Origin: JAIBJP01 sp036506175
GTDB lineage: Bacteria > Actinomycetota > Thermoleophilia > Gaiellales > Gaiellaceae
Direction: 5' to 3'
Assembly: GCA_036506175.1 (NCBI GenBank)
Contig: DASXSE010000015.1
Coordinates: 1 to 44,923, forward strand
DNA length: 44,923 nt
The notes under the pieces were generated by a model, which saw only the letters and a program-made list of their open reading frames with translations, made no database searches and was not told where the DNA came from. Shown piece after piece: positions 1-8,173 of the stretch (positions within the stretch are counted from its first letter, which is position 1; each line of letters starts with the position of its first letter). The position numbers and the translations under genes were made by a program.

Positions 1-60
1 TCGAACCGGGGACCTCCAGTCCCCCAGACTGGCGCGCTAACCAGGCTGCGCCACGCCCCG
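1..60 (-). tRNA. tRNA-Pro (GGG anticodon), 3' end cut by window edge
   Basis: Read on the minus strand from position 60, the acceptor strand CGGGGCG is followed by TG, a D-arm closed by GCGC/GCGC, an anticodon stem CCAGT/ACTGG enclosing loop CTGGGGG (anticodon GGG), a short variable region and the start of the T-arm (CCCGG-TTCGA). C at position 1 is typical of bacterial tRNA-Pro. The rest of the T-arm, the 3' acceptor strand and any CCA lie outside the window. A TACTCT hexamer just upstream (71-76 on the plus strand, reversed) could be its -10 box. Confidence 0.95.
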
Positions 61-156
61 TACGGGTTCCAGAGTAGCCGATCGGGCTCGCCCGAACCGG
101 GTCATGTGCATTCCGGATCTTGCGCCGGATAACGGCGGCGGCGATCCTTAGCGGCC

Positions 157-1755
157 ATGAGCGTGGACGCGAGCGTCGCGGCGCCGCAGGAGTCGTCGGG
201 CAACCAGCGGCTCGCCGTGCTGCTCGCGATGGCGATGTTCGTCCTCGTGGTGGACACCTCGTTGATGAACGTGTCCATCTCCGCGGTGGTGCGCGACCTC
301 CACGCGACCGCCAGCGGTGTCCAATCGGCAATTGCCCTCGAGGCGCTCGTCTCGGCGGCATTCATCCTGATCTCGAGCAAGATCGGCGACCTGTTCGGGC
401 GCAAACGCGCCTGCGTGCTCGGCCTGCTCGGCTACGCGGCCGGCGCAATCTCCATGACGCTGGCCCAGAGCCTGCTGCCGATCATCATCTTCTGGGCGAT
501 CATCGGCGGCCTCGGAGCGTCCCTTCTTCTCCCGGCGATGCAGTCGCTGATCCACGGCAACTTCACGGGACCGATGCAGCGGAAGGCATACGCGCTCGTA
601 GGGGCGGCCGCCGCAATCGCGGCTGATGTCGGCCCGCTGCTGGGGGGCTTCGTGACGACCTATCTGTCCTGGCGAATCGCCTTCCTCGGGGAGGCAGTAA
701 TCATCGCGATCGTGCTCTCCGGCATCAGGCTCGTCCACGACGTTCCGTACACCGGGCCCCGGGGCGTTGACTTCGTCGGTGCGATCCTGTCGGCGCTCGG
801 GATGGGGGGCGTCGTGCTCGGGATCCTCATCTGGGAAAGCGGCGGCGCAGCCGTTGGGGCGCTGATAGCCGTCGGGCTCGTCGCACTTGGGTCGCTCGTC
901 TGGTGGCTCAAGCGACGCAAACGAGAAGGGAAGCCGGCGCTCCTCGACGTCGGGCTCTTCTCGTCGAAGTACTTCCGGCTCGGGATCTCCGGCCAGACGC
1001 TCCAGCAGATCGCGCTCGGCGGGATGATGATCGCGCTGCCGATCTACCTCCAGATGGTGCTCGAGTACAACGCGATGGAGGCCGGGCTCTCGCTCGCACC
1101 GCTGTCCCTGACCATGTTCGCGATCGCCTTGCTCGCCGGCAGGAAGGCGGGCAACCGCAGCCCCAGCAGGATCATTCAGATCGGGTTCCTGCTGCTCTCG
1201 GCCGGGGTCCTCGTCCTGATCCCGATCGTGCCGCGCGCAGATTCCGGTTGGGCCATGGCCCTTCCACTCGTCGTCGCAGGCGCCGGGCTGGGCCTGCTCG
1301 TGTCGCAGCTCAACAACTACACCCTCGCGCCGATCGAGGAGGAGCATGTAAGCGAAGCAGCCGGAGTCAACTCGGCCGGCGGATCCTTCGGCTTGTCATT
1401 CGGCCTCGCGTTCGCAGGCGCGATCATGCTGGCCACCCTCTCGCTCGTGTTCACGCACAAGGCGGAGTCGAGCGACGTGCTCGCCCCGGCTCAGCAGCAG
1501 CAGGTTGCTGACGCGCTCGAGCACAACGCCGAGGTGTTGTCCAACACCGAGCTCCAGAAGCTCCTCGACGGGCAATCGCCGGCCGTCCAAGAAGAGATCC
1601 TGCGCATCAACACGGATGCGCGGCCGATAGCCCTGCAGGTCGCGCTGCTCATACCGCTGCTCGCCGCGCTCCTCGGCCTCCTCAACGGCTTCCGGATGAC
1701 CCGCCTTCCGGACCCCAAACCCTCCTCATCAACGGAGGGGCTGCTTGGCGGTTAG
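157..1755 (+). CDS. MFS transporter, DHA2 (EmrB/QacA, 14-TM) drug-efflux type
   Basis: Predicted 532-aa polytopic inner-membrane protein, the usual size of 14-helix proton-coupled drug exporters. The first helix carries the D1-type segment VVDTSLMNVS (about residues 31-40). The TM2-TM3 loop holds motif A GDLFGRKR (77-84), and TM5 holds motif C with GPLLGG (159-164), the antiporter signature. Hydrophobic segments continue to about residue 520, with a soluble loop near 430-490. Substrate cannot be read from sequence. It stands alone, divergent from the tRNA-Pro gene and tail-to-tail with the XRE regulator gene, whose stop overlaps its own. No strong Shine-Dalgarno precedes the ATG. Confidence 0.88.
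   Translation: MSVDASVAAPQESSGNQRLAVLLAMAMFVLVVDTSLMNVSISAVVRDLHATASGVQSAIALEALVSAAFILISSKIGDLFGRKRACVLGLLGYAAGAISMTLAQSLLPIIIFWAIIGGLGASLLLPAMQSLIHGNFTGPMQRKAYALVGAAAAIAADVGPLLGGFVTTYLSWRIAFLGEAVIIAIVLSGIRLVHDVPYTGPRGVDFVGAILSALGMGGVVLGILIWESGGAAVGALIAVGLVALGSLVWWLKRRKREGKPALLDVGLFSSKYFRLGISGQTLQQIALGGMMIALPIYLQMVLEYNAMEAGLSLAPLSLTMFAIALLAGRKAGNRSPSRIIQIGFLLLSAGVLVLIPIVPRADSGWAMALPLVVAGAGLGLLVSQLNNYTLAPIEEEHVSEAAGVNSAGGSFGLSFGLAFAGAIMLATLSLVFTHKAESSDVLAPAQQQQVADALEHNAEVLSNTELQKLLDGQSPAVQEEILRINTDARPIALQVALLIPLLAALLGLLNGFRMTRLPDPKPSSSTEGLLGG
1720..1739. terminator. Hairpin at convergent MFS/XRE gene ends
   Basis: CCCTCC (1720-1725) and GGAGGG (1734-1739) form a 6-bp stem with an 8-nt loop inside the last codons of the MFS gene, just before the overlapping stop codons of the convergent genes. 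There is no T-run on either side, so a terminator role is only suggested by position. Confidence 0.3.
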
Positions 1756-2051
1756 GTCCTGATCCGCTTGTAAAGGCGGTCGACGAGATCCGGCATCGCC
1801 TCGAGCTTCTGCGTGATGACGCGGATCCGGTACTCGCGGAAATGCTCAGGCTCGACGCGCAGAGCCTTCGCGAGGTTACGGATGACTTCGTCCGACGGCA
1901 CCGGGCGATTCCCGTGGACCAGGTGGTTGAGGTAGCCGGCGGACAGTCCGGTTCGTTCCGCGAGCGCCCTGTAGGTCGTCCCGCGCTCGGTCATCAGCGA
2001 CTGGATCGTCGGGCCGAACGACTCGTTCGAGAAGCGCCGCTTACGAGCCAT
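1752..2051 (-). CDS. XRE-family helix-turn-helix regulator
   Basis: A 99-aa protein with a Cro/C1-type HTH over about residues 12-72: TYRALAERTGLSAGYLNHLV has the helix-turn-recognition-helix pattern, followed by PSDEVIRNLAKALRVEP. No ligand or sensor domain is visible beyond a basic C-terminal helix. The ATG lies inside the end of proS (11-nt overlap), so translation is probably coupled to proS and the gene is the last in the large minus-strand operon. Its target is unknown. The neighbouring efflux gene converges on it and is only a weak candidate. Confidence 0.8.
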   Translation of the reverse strand: MARKRRFSNESFGPTIQSLMTERGTTYRALAERTGLSAGYLNHLVHGNRPVPSDEVIRNLAKALRVEPEHFREYRIRVITQKLEAMPDLVDRLYKRIRT

Positions 2052-3723
2052 GCCTAAGCAACTCTTTCACGCGGGCGGCCACTTTTTCCACCTCGATTCG
2101 CTCCTCGGCCCGGCCGCGCCGCACGAGAACGTCGACGGCACCATCCTCTAGGGTCTTCTTTCCGACGGTCACGCGCACGGGGCACCCGATCAGGTCGGCG
2201 TCCGCGAACTTCTCGCCGGCGCGCTGGTCGCGGTCGTCTAGGAGGACGTCCAAGCCCTCGCCTGTCAACGCGTCGGCCACTCGCGCTCCTTCGTCCTCGA
2301 GACCAGGGAGCACCACGACGTCGACCTCGTAGGGCGCGATGCTCGGCGGCCAGCCGGCGATCCCTGCGTCGTCGTAGTTCTGCTCCACCACGGCGGCGAG
2401 AATGCGGCCCGGCCCGATTCCGTAACTCCCCATGACGATCGGCTTCTCTTGGCCGTCCTCGTCGAGGAAGCGCGCGCCGAGCGGCTCGGAGTAGTCGGTC
2501 CCGAGCTTGAAGATGTGCCCGACCTCGATGGCAACTTGAAAGCGCAGCTTGCCGCCGCATTTGGGACAGGAATCGCCCTCCTTGGGCTGCCTGATGTCGG
2601 CGAAGCGCGCCTTGTAGTCCCGGCCGTGCTCCACGCCCCGGAGATGCCAGCCGGTTCGATTCGCGCCGGTAACGAATTGACCCTCGCGCAGGGTCTCGTC
2701 GGCGAGCACGTCGCCCGAGAACCCCACCGGCCCGATGGAGCCGGGGTCGGCGCCGAACGCCGTCTTGATCTCCTCCTCGGTGGCGAGCCGCGAGCCCGAG
2801 CCAACTAGGGCGGTCATCTTGGCCTCGTCGAGGCGATCATCGCCGCGCACCAGGCCGAGGACAACTGCGCCGTCACCGTTCACGACGGGCATAGCCTTCG
2901 AAGTCGCGGCTTGATCGATTCCGAGTAACTCGGCGAGACCCTCGATCGTCGTCACGCCGGGGGTTTCGACCTCCTGCGGCGTGTCCAGACGCTCCGGGAA
3001 CTCAGGCGCCCGCGGCACGCCTTGGGCGATCTCGAGATCGGCTGCGTAGTCGCCGTTCTCGCAGGTCACGAGCGTGTTCTCCCCCGATCCCGAAGGGGCG
3101 AGGAAGTCCATCGATTCGCTTCCACCCATCATCCCCGACTCCGCCTCCACCTCAAAAACTTCGAGTCCGCAGCGGTCGAAAATCTTGTGGTAGGCCTGCT
3201 CATGGAGGCGGAAGCTCCGCTCCAGGCCTTCATCGTCGCGATCGAACGAGTACGAGTCTTTCATGATGAACTCGCGGACACGCAGCAGCCCGCTGCGCGA
3301 CCGGGGCTCGTCGCGCACCTTCGTCTGGAAGTGGTAGAGGATCTGCGGGAGCTCGCGATACGAACGGATCTCGCGCGCGTGGAAGGTGACCGTCTCCTCG
3401 TGCGTCAGCGCGAGGACGAACGGTCGGCCCATGCGGTCCTCGAGCTTCCAGAGCTCGGGAATCGCGTAGCGGCCGGTCGCCTGCCAGAGCTCTGCGGGCG
3501 TCACGACTGGCATGAACATCTCCTGGCCGCCGATCGCGTTCATCTCCTCGCGGACGATCTGCACGACCTTCATGTGCACGCGCCAACCGAGCGGCAGGTA
3601 CGACCACAGGCCGACTGCCGTCTGCCGGATGAAACCTCCGCGGACGAGCAAGCGATGGCTGACCGCCTCGGCATCGCCGGGATCCTCCCGAAGGGTGGGA
3701 ATGAAGAGCTTCGAAGCTCTCAT
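2041..3723 (-). CDS. proS: Prolyl-tRNA synthetase (bacterial type with INS editing domain)
   Basis: A 560-aa class II synthetase charging tRNA-Pro. Class II motif 2 is seen in FQTKVRDEPRSRSGLLRVRE (about residues 132-151) and motif 3 in GSYGIGPGRILAA near 435. Between them, about 225-395, sits the YbaK-like INS domain that deacylates Ala-tRNA-Pro. The C-terminal anticodon-binding domain covers about 465-560. The length matches bacterial-type ProRS. The start lies 4 nt after the ispG stop, so the two genes are probably co-transcribed. A tRNA-Pro gene lies 2 kb away at the window edge. Confidence 0.96.
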   Translation of the reverse strand: MRASKLFIPTLREDPGDAEAVSHRLLVRGGFIRQTAVGLWSYLPLGWRVHMKVVQIVREEMNAIGGQEMFMPVVTPAELWQATGRYAIPELWKLEDRMGRPFVLALTHEETVTFHAREIRSYRELPQILYHFQTKVRDEPRSRSGLLRVREFIMKDSYSFDRDDEGLERSFRLHEQAYHKIFDRCGLEVFEVEAESGMMGGSESMDFLAPSGSGENTLVTCENGDYAADLEIAQGVPRAPEFPERLDTPQEVETPGVTTIEGLAELLGIDQAATSKAMPVVNGDGAVVLGLVRGDDRLDEAKMTALVGSGSRLATEEEIKTAFGADPGSIGPVGFSGDVLADETLREGQFVTGANRTGWHLRGVEHGRDYKARFADIRQPKEGDSCPKCGGKLRFQVAIEVGHIFKLGTDYSEPLGARFLDEDGQEKPIVMGSYGIGPGRILAAVVEQNYDDAGIAGWPPSIAPYEVDVVVLPGLEDEGARVADALTGEGLDVLLDDRDQRAGEKFADADLIGCPVRVTVGKKTLEDGAVDVLVRRGRAEERIEVEKVAARVKELLRHGS

Positions 3724-3727
3724 ATGG

Positions 3728-4858
3728 CTAGCTCGGGCGCTGGGCCGCTTCGGCCATCAGGAGTGCGGCAGGCTTCGCCAGCTTGAGGCGCTTCGGCCGC
3801 TCCATCCCGCCTGCGATCCACTGGTCGATCTCGTGAAAGAGCTCGTCGACGAGGATGTCCGATGAGACCTTCTTCAGCACGCGGCCGTGCGCGTAGATAA
3901 AGCCCGTGTCGCGCCCTCCTGCGATGCCGAAGTCTGCGTCGCCCGCCTCCCCCGGTCCGTTGACCGCGCAACCCATGACGGCTACCTCGAAGGCCTGCGG
4001 ATAGCTCCTCAGACGCTCTTCGACGACCTCGGCGAGCTTCTCGACGCCGACGTTGTCGCGCCCGCACGACGGGCACGCGATCATCACGGGACCGCGCTCG
4101 CGCAGGCCGAGAGCCTTGAGGATCTCCCAGGCGACCTCGATCTCCTTCACCGGGTCGGCGGTTAGGGAAATGCGGATCGTGTCGCCGATGCCGTCCATGA
4201 GCAGCGTGCCGACGCCGATCGCGCTCTTGACCGACCCCGTAGCGGGCGGGCCCGCCTCGGTAACGCCCAGGTGCAGTGGATACGGGACACGCTCGGAAAG
4301 CATGCGGTACGCGCGGATCATCGTCGGCACCGAGCTCGACTTCACCGAGATCTTGAAGTCGTAGAAGTCCATCGACTCGAGCAGCCGTACTTGCTCCATC
4401 GCTTCCTCGACCAGCGCCTCGGCGGTGTCCTTCTGCGCCAGCTCGATGAGGTGCTTCGGCAGCGAACCGGAGTTCGCGCCGATCCGCATGGGGATCCCCT
4501 TGGCCTTCGCGGCCTTGACCACCATCGCGACCTTGTCGGAGCCGCCGATGTTGCCCGGGTTGATCCGCACGGCGGCGACGCCGTTCTCGATCGCCTTCAG
4601 CGCGAGAGACGCGTTGAAGTGGATGTCCGCGATAACCGGGATCGGGCTGAGGTAGACAAGCTTCTTGAGCGCCTCGGCGTCCTCCGTCTTCGGAACGGCC
4701 ACGCGCACGATCTCGCACCCGGCGGAGGCGAGGCGCGCGATCTGCTCCATCGTCGCATCGACGTCGTGCGTGTACGTGAGCGTCATCGACTGGACGGCGA
4801 CTGGTGCGCCGCCGCCGATCGCCACGTTGCCTACTTTGATTTGGCGCTGGCTCGCCAT
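3728..4858 (-). CDS. ispG: 4-hydroxy-3-methylbut-2-en-1-yl diphosphate synthase
   Basis: A 376-aa 4Fe-4S enzyme of the MEP pathway that reductively converts MEcPP to HMBPP. The N-terminal TIM barrel begins IKVGNVAIGGGAPVAVQSMT, and barrel motifs such as RINPGNIGG are present. The C-terminal cluster domain carries CPSCGR (near 271) and CAVNGPGE (near 306), supplying the cluster cysteines and the conserved Glu. This is the short bacterial form without a middle TIM-like domain. There is no Shine-Dalgarno. A TAGACT hexamer ends 7 nt before the ATG, pointing to a leaderless sub-operon ispG-proS-XRE. Confidence 0.96.
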   Translation of the reverse strand: MASQRQIKVGNVAIGGGAPVAVQSMTLTYTHDVDATMEQIARLASAGCEIVRVAVPKTEDAEALKKLVYLSPIPVIADIHFNASLALKAIENGVAAVRINPGNIGGSDKVAMVVKAAKAKGIPMRIGANSGSLPKHLIELAQKDTAEALVEEAMEQVRLLESMDFYDFKISVKSSSVPTMIRAYRMLSERVPYPLHLGVTEAGPPATGSVKSAIGVGTLLMDGIGDTIRISLTADPVKEIEVAWEILKALGLRERGPVMIACPSCGRDNVGVEKLAEVVEERLRSYPQAFEVAVMGCAVNGPGEAGDADFGIAGGRDTGFIYAHGRVLKKVSSDILVDELFHEIDQWIAGGMERPKRLKLAKPAALLMAEAAQRPS

Positions 4859-4865
4859 CGAGAGG

Positions 4866-4871
4866 AGTCTA
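4866..4871 (-). promoter_or_regulatory. -10 box TAGACT of ispG, probable leaderless start
   Basis: TAGACT read on the minus strand lies 7 nt upstream of the ispG ATG. The same hexamer at the same spacing precedes dxr and recO. No clear -35 is visible and no Shine-Dalgarno lies between the hexamer and the start. Confidence 0.5.
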
Positions 4872-4898
4872 GCCCTCGCCCCCGCGATGGTACCGCGC

Positions 4899-5024
4899 TT
4901 CTGACGCGCGAAAAGCGATACGCGTCCGCGTTCAGAATGACAGGAGAGCCCGCGTCATTCTGGACGCGCGAAGCGCGTGGGCGACCGAGGACAAAGCCTG
5001 GTGACGCTTTGCAGCCGTCCAGAA
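4899..5024. repeat. Cluster of REP-like palindromic units, alternating orientation
   Basis: The 204-nt gap between rseP and ispG holds four related units with core TTCTG(G)ACGCG...AAGCG. Forward units are at 4899-4917 and 4954-4975; reverse units are at about 4921-4942 and 5005-5024. Unit pairs fold back: CAGAATGAC (4933-4941) with GTCATTCTG (4954-4962), flanked by CGCGTC (4921-4926) with GACGCG (4963-4968). This layout is typical of REP/BIME-type extragenic palindromes. A related 22-nt segment occurs inside the GGDEF gene at 12271-12292. Confidence 0.55.
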
Positions 5025-5062
5025 GCCCGGAGTCCATTGCGGGGGCGGGGGCTTACCCGCCT

Positions 5063-6280
5063 CTAGCCGCCTCTCAGACGATTGACGTCGTTCGAGAGAC
5101 CGATGAAGAACAGGAACAGAACGAGGACGATCCCGACCGCAGAAGCGCGCTCGTAGGCCTCGCGGGAGATGGCCCGCCCGCGGATTCCCTCGGCGATCGA
5201 GAAGGCGATGTGCCCCCCGTCGAGCGGCAGAAACGGGAGCAGGTTGAGCAGCGCGAGCGAGAGGGAGATGAGGGCGAGCACCCCGAGGTACTCGCGGAAA
5301 CCCACTTCCAGCGTCTGGCTGGAAGCCTGCACGATGCCGACCGGGCTGGCGACGTCTTTCCGCCCTGATCCGGTGACGATGCGGCCGAGGGAGCTTCCGA
5401 TCGCCTTCGTCACTTCCCAGGTCCGCCCGGATGCGAGCTTTATGGCCGCGAGCGGAGCGTACTTCTCATACAGCAGCGAGAGGGTGAAGCCGAGCCGGTA
5501 GGCGCCGTCCGACAGCCTCGGCGTCGCGCGGACCGTTAGCCGCTTGCCGTCCCGCATGATCGTCACCGCGATGGGTTGCCCTTTGCTCGCTCGGATCCGG
5601 CTCGAGATTTGCTCGGCGCCGACCGGCTTGCCATCGATCGCCACGATGCGGTCGCCGGGTTGGAGCACCTGCGCCGCCGGTGTTCCCGGATCGACCTTGT
5701 TCACGACGGGCAGCACCGCTTTCGGCACCCCCAGCATGAAGACGATCGACAGGAGCAGGATCGCGAAGAGGAAGTTCGCGCCGGGCCCCGCCAAGATCAC
5801 GACGACGCGCTTCCAGACCGGCGCGCGCCAATAGGCGTCGCTCGAAAGGCCGTCGTCGAGCTCGGTGAGCGTCCGCTCGGCCCCGCGGCGAGCGGGCTCG
5901 GAAAGCGGCGCGCGCTCGAGTGCAGCGCGCAGATCGGGGAGAGCTGAACGCGCGTCCTCCAGCTGACCCGCTTCGAGGGCCGTCTTCACGGGTTCTATGT
6001 GACCCTCGAGCCAAGGCGCTTCCTCGAGCGCCCGACCGAGCCCGCTCTCCAGATCCCCGCCGGCGGGCTTGTGCATCCCGGGGATCTTCACGTAGCCGCC
6101 GAGCGGGATCGAGCCGATTCCGTACTCGATTCCGTTGCGCACCCGCTTCACGAGTGGGGGCGGAAAGAAGATGTAGAAACGCCGGGGGCGCATCTTGACC
6201 GCGAGCGCTACCGAGAAGTGCCCGGCCTCATGGATGAGGATCAGGAAGGCGAGGCCCGCGATGGCGACGAAGATGTTCAT
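5063..6280 (-). CDS. rseP: RseP-type M50 intramembrane metalloprotease
   Basis: A 405-aa site-2 protease that would cleave anti-sigma factors or remnant signal peptides within the membrane. The zinc motif HEAGH is at residues 17-21, AGPGANF near 164-170, a single PDZ-like domain spans about 185-265, and the second catalytic element LLPFLPLDGGH lies in a C-terminal membrane helix near 345-360. An insertion of about 75 residues (68-145), rich in Glu, Ala, Leu and Arg and probably helical, separates the first core helix from AGPGANF. Its start overlaps the dxr stop by one base (TGATG), so the two are coupled. Confidence 0.92.
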   Translation of the reverse strand: MNIFVAIAGLAFLILIHEAGHFSVALAVKMRPRRFYIFFPPPLVKRVRNGIEYGIGSIPLGGYVKIPGMHKPAGGDLESGLGRALEEAPWLEGHIEPVKTALEAGQLEDARSALPDLRAALERAPLSEPARRGAERTLTELDDGLSSDAYWRAPVWKRVVVILAGPGANFLFAILLLSIVFMLGVPKAVLPVVNKVDPGTPAAQVLQPGDRIVAIDGKPVGAEQISSRIRASKGQPIAVTIMRDGKRLTVRATPRLSDGAYRLGFTLSLLYEKYAPLAAIKLASGRTWEVTKAIGSSLGRIVTGSGRKDVASPVGIVQASSQTLEVGFREYLGVLALISLSLALLNLLPFLPLDGGHIAFSIAEGIRGRAISREAYERASAVGIVLVLFLFFIGLSNDVNRLRGG

Positions 6281-7347
6281 CAGTGGACGAGCTCTCGCGT
6301 GAGCGCTGAAGCGACGCGACGCGCCTCGGCGTCGATCGCCGTCAGCTCGTCGAGATCCCGGGCAGGGACGCCCTCGATCGCGTTGAGCGTGCGCTCGACG
6401 ACGTCCGGGATTCCGAGGAATGGCAGGCGGCCGTCGAGGAACGCCGCCACGGCCACCTCGTTAGCCGCGTTCAGGACGCAAGGGGCAGTCCGTCCGGCTT
6501 CTCCTGCCGCGCGGGCAAGGGCGAGCGCTGGGAACGCCTCCTCGTCAGGAGCGGAGAACTCGAGGATCAGACCGGTGGAGAGATCCAGGGGCGGGATCGG
6601 CGTGGCCGCGCGCTCCGGATACGTGAGCGCGAAGGAGATCGGCACGCGCATGTCCGGATAGCCGACGTGCGCGAGCGCCGCGCCGTCTCGGAAGCGCACG
6701 AGGGCGTGGACGATCGAGGTCGGATGGACGACCACCTCGATGCGGTCGTACGGGAGCCCGAAGAGGAAATGTGCTTCGATCAGCTCGAGACCCTTGTTCA
6801 TGAGCGTGGCCGAGTCGACGGTGATCTTCGGCCCCATGTTCCAGGTCGGATGAGCAAGAGCTTCGGCCGGGGTCACGCTGCCGAGCTCGGCGCGCGAGCG
6901 GCCTCGGAAAGGCCCTCCCGACGCGGTCAACACGAGCGAGTCGACGGTTTCCGGGGTACGGCCTTCGAGCAGCTGGAACGCCGCCGAATGCTCGGAGTCG
7001 ACGGGCAGAATCCGCCCCCCTCCTCGCTCCCGCGCAGCAAGTGCGAGGTCGCCGGCGGCGACCAGGCTCTCCTTGTTCGCGAGCGCGAGGTCGACCCCGC
7101 GTTCGAGCGTCCAGAGCGTGGCCGGCAGTCCTGCGAAGCCGACGACGGCGTTGAGGACGACGTCCGGCTTCGATTCCTCGAGGAGCGCGGTGAGGTCCCC
7201 ACCCACCTGCGTCAGCGGCGCGAGCCCGTCGATGGGCTGCGAACCGGATGCAGCTGCGACGAGCTCGAGTTCCGGGTAGGCGGCGATTATCTCGCGCGCC
7301 TGCATCCCGATCGACCCCGTCGCTCCGATGAGCGCTACCCGCTTCAT
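6280..7347 (-). CDS. dxr: 1-deoxy-D-xylulose 5-phosphate reductoisomerase
   Basis: A 355-aa NADPH-dependent MEP-pathway enzyme making MEP from DXP, the fosmidomycin target. The Rossmann motif GATGSIGMQA is at the N-terminus. LANKESLVAAG, DSEHSAAFQLLEG, TASGGPF and DSATLMNKGLE provide the metal and substrate residues. An in-frame upstream extension is possible, but the start at MKRVALIGATGS gives the family length. A TAGACT hexamer ends 7 nt before this ATG and no Shine-Dalgarno is present. cdsA ends 31 nt upstream. The gene is coupled to rseP downstream. Confidence 0.96.
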   Translation of the reverse strand: MKRVALIGATGSIGMQAREIIAAYPELELVAAASGSQPIDGLAPLTQVGGDLTALLEESKPDVVLNAVVGFAGLPATLWTLERGVDLALANKESLVAAGDLALAARERGGGRILPVDSEHSAAFQLLEGRTPETVDSLVLTASGGPFRGRSRAELGSVTPAEALAHPTWNMGPKITVDSATLMNKGLELIEAHFLFGLPYDRIEVVVHPTSIVHALVRFRDGAALAHVGYPDMRVPISFALTYPERAATPIPPLDLSTGLILEFSAPDEEAFPALALARAAGEAGRTAPCVLNAANEVAVAAFLDGRLPFLGIPDVVERTLNAIEGVPARDLDELTAIDAEARRVASALTRELVH

Positions 7348-7354
7348 GCGATCA

Positions 7355-7360
7355 AGTCTA
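7355..7360 (-). promoter_or_regulatory. -10 box TAGACT of dxr, probable leaderless start
   Basis: TAGACT on the minus strand lies exactly 7 nt upstream of the dxr ATG, the same arrangement as at ispG and recO. It falls in the 31-nt gap after cdsA, so dxr-rseP may be transcribed independently of the upstream genes. No -35 consensus is visible. Confidence 0.5.
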
Positions 7361-7378
7361 GAGAGCGCCCGAAAGCAC

Positions 7379-8173
7379 CTAGCGGAGCGCGAGGAGCGTG
7401 AAGTAGGCCGCGGGGCCGGCGAAGAGCAGCGCGTCGATGCGGTCGAGCACGCCGCCGTGAGCGAGGAGGATGCGCCCCGCGTCTTTCGCGCCAAAGTCGC
7501 GCTTCACGAGCGATTCGAAGAGGTCGCCCAGCGTGGCAGCGACGACGACCACGGCCCCCAGCACGAGCGCGCGCCAGGTCTCGTCGAACAGATCCTGGTG
7601 ATAGAGCGCGAGGAAGCTTGTGAAAACGCCCGCAACCACCCCCGCGGCGAATCCCTCCCACGTCTTGCCCGGCGAAACGACGGGTGACATCCGGTGCCGG
7701 CCCGCAAAACGTCCCATCAGATACGCGGCGGAATCGGCGGCGAAGACGACGAGCAGGACCGTGATGAGAGCGAGCCGTCCGGCGGGGTCCAAAGCGCGGA
7801 TGAGGATGAGGTGTCCGAGGCCCAGTCCGATCCACCCCGCGGCGAACACGGTCGCAGCGATGGCAACCGTGGTCGACTGGCGGGTCTCCGACACGGCCGC
7901 AAAGACGAAGGCGAGACCGAAGGTGAGCATGTAGCCCCCCAACATCCACGCCGGGCCGCCGAGCTCCGCCCCGATGAGGGCGGCTACTGCTCCTCCGTAG
8001 CCAGCCAGGACGAGCGGCCTCAGCGTACGTGCGAGCCGGTAGAACTCGTGCAACGCCACGAGGCCGCCCACCGCAGTCAGCGCGACGAGGAACCAGCCGC
8101 CGAGATACGCGCTGCCGAGCACGATCGGAAGCCCGGCCGCCACGACGGCGACCCGCGAGAGGAAGGGACTCAT
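7379..8173 (-). CDS. cdsA: Phosphatidate cytidylyltransferase (CDP-diacylglycerol synthase)
   Basis: A 264-aa polytopic membrane enzyme converting phosphatidic acid and CTP to CDP-diacylglycerol, the precursor of anionic phospholipids. About seven to eight hydrophobic helices are visible. The PROSITE-type signature is complete in the C-terminal third: SLVKRDFGAKDAG followed by AHGGVLDRID, holding the Lys-Arg, Lys-Asp and Asp-Arg-x-Asp residues. The ATG overlaps the uppS stop by 4 nt (ATGA), so translation is coupled. Confidence 0.94.
   Translation of the reverse strand: MSPFLSRVAVVAAGLPIVLGSAYLGGWFLVALTAVGGLVALHEFYRLARTLRPLVLAGYGGAVAALIGAELGGPAWMLGGYMLTFGLAFVFAAVSETRQSTTVAIAATVFAAGWIGLGLGHLILIRALDPAGRLALITVLLVVFAADSAAYLMGRFAGRHRMSPVVSPGKTWEGFAAGVVAGVFTSFLALYHQDLFDETWRALVLGAVVVVAATLGDLFESLVKRDFGAKDAGRILLAHGGVLDRIDALLFAGPAAYFTLLALR

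Noticed and set aside
148..1347. Long open frames antisense to the MFS gene, and many similar long antisense or shifted frames across the window
   Set aside because: They have Arg/Pro/Ala/Asp-rich low-complexity translations and no family motifs, as expected for shadow frames in G+C-rich coding DNA.
1..3723. tRNA-Pro near proS suggesting a T-box or regulatory link
   Set aside because: No T-box stem, specifier or antiterminator was found upstream of proS; it follows ispG by 4 nt. The closeness is probably accidental.
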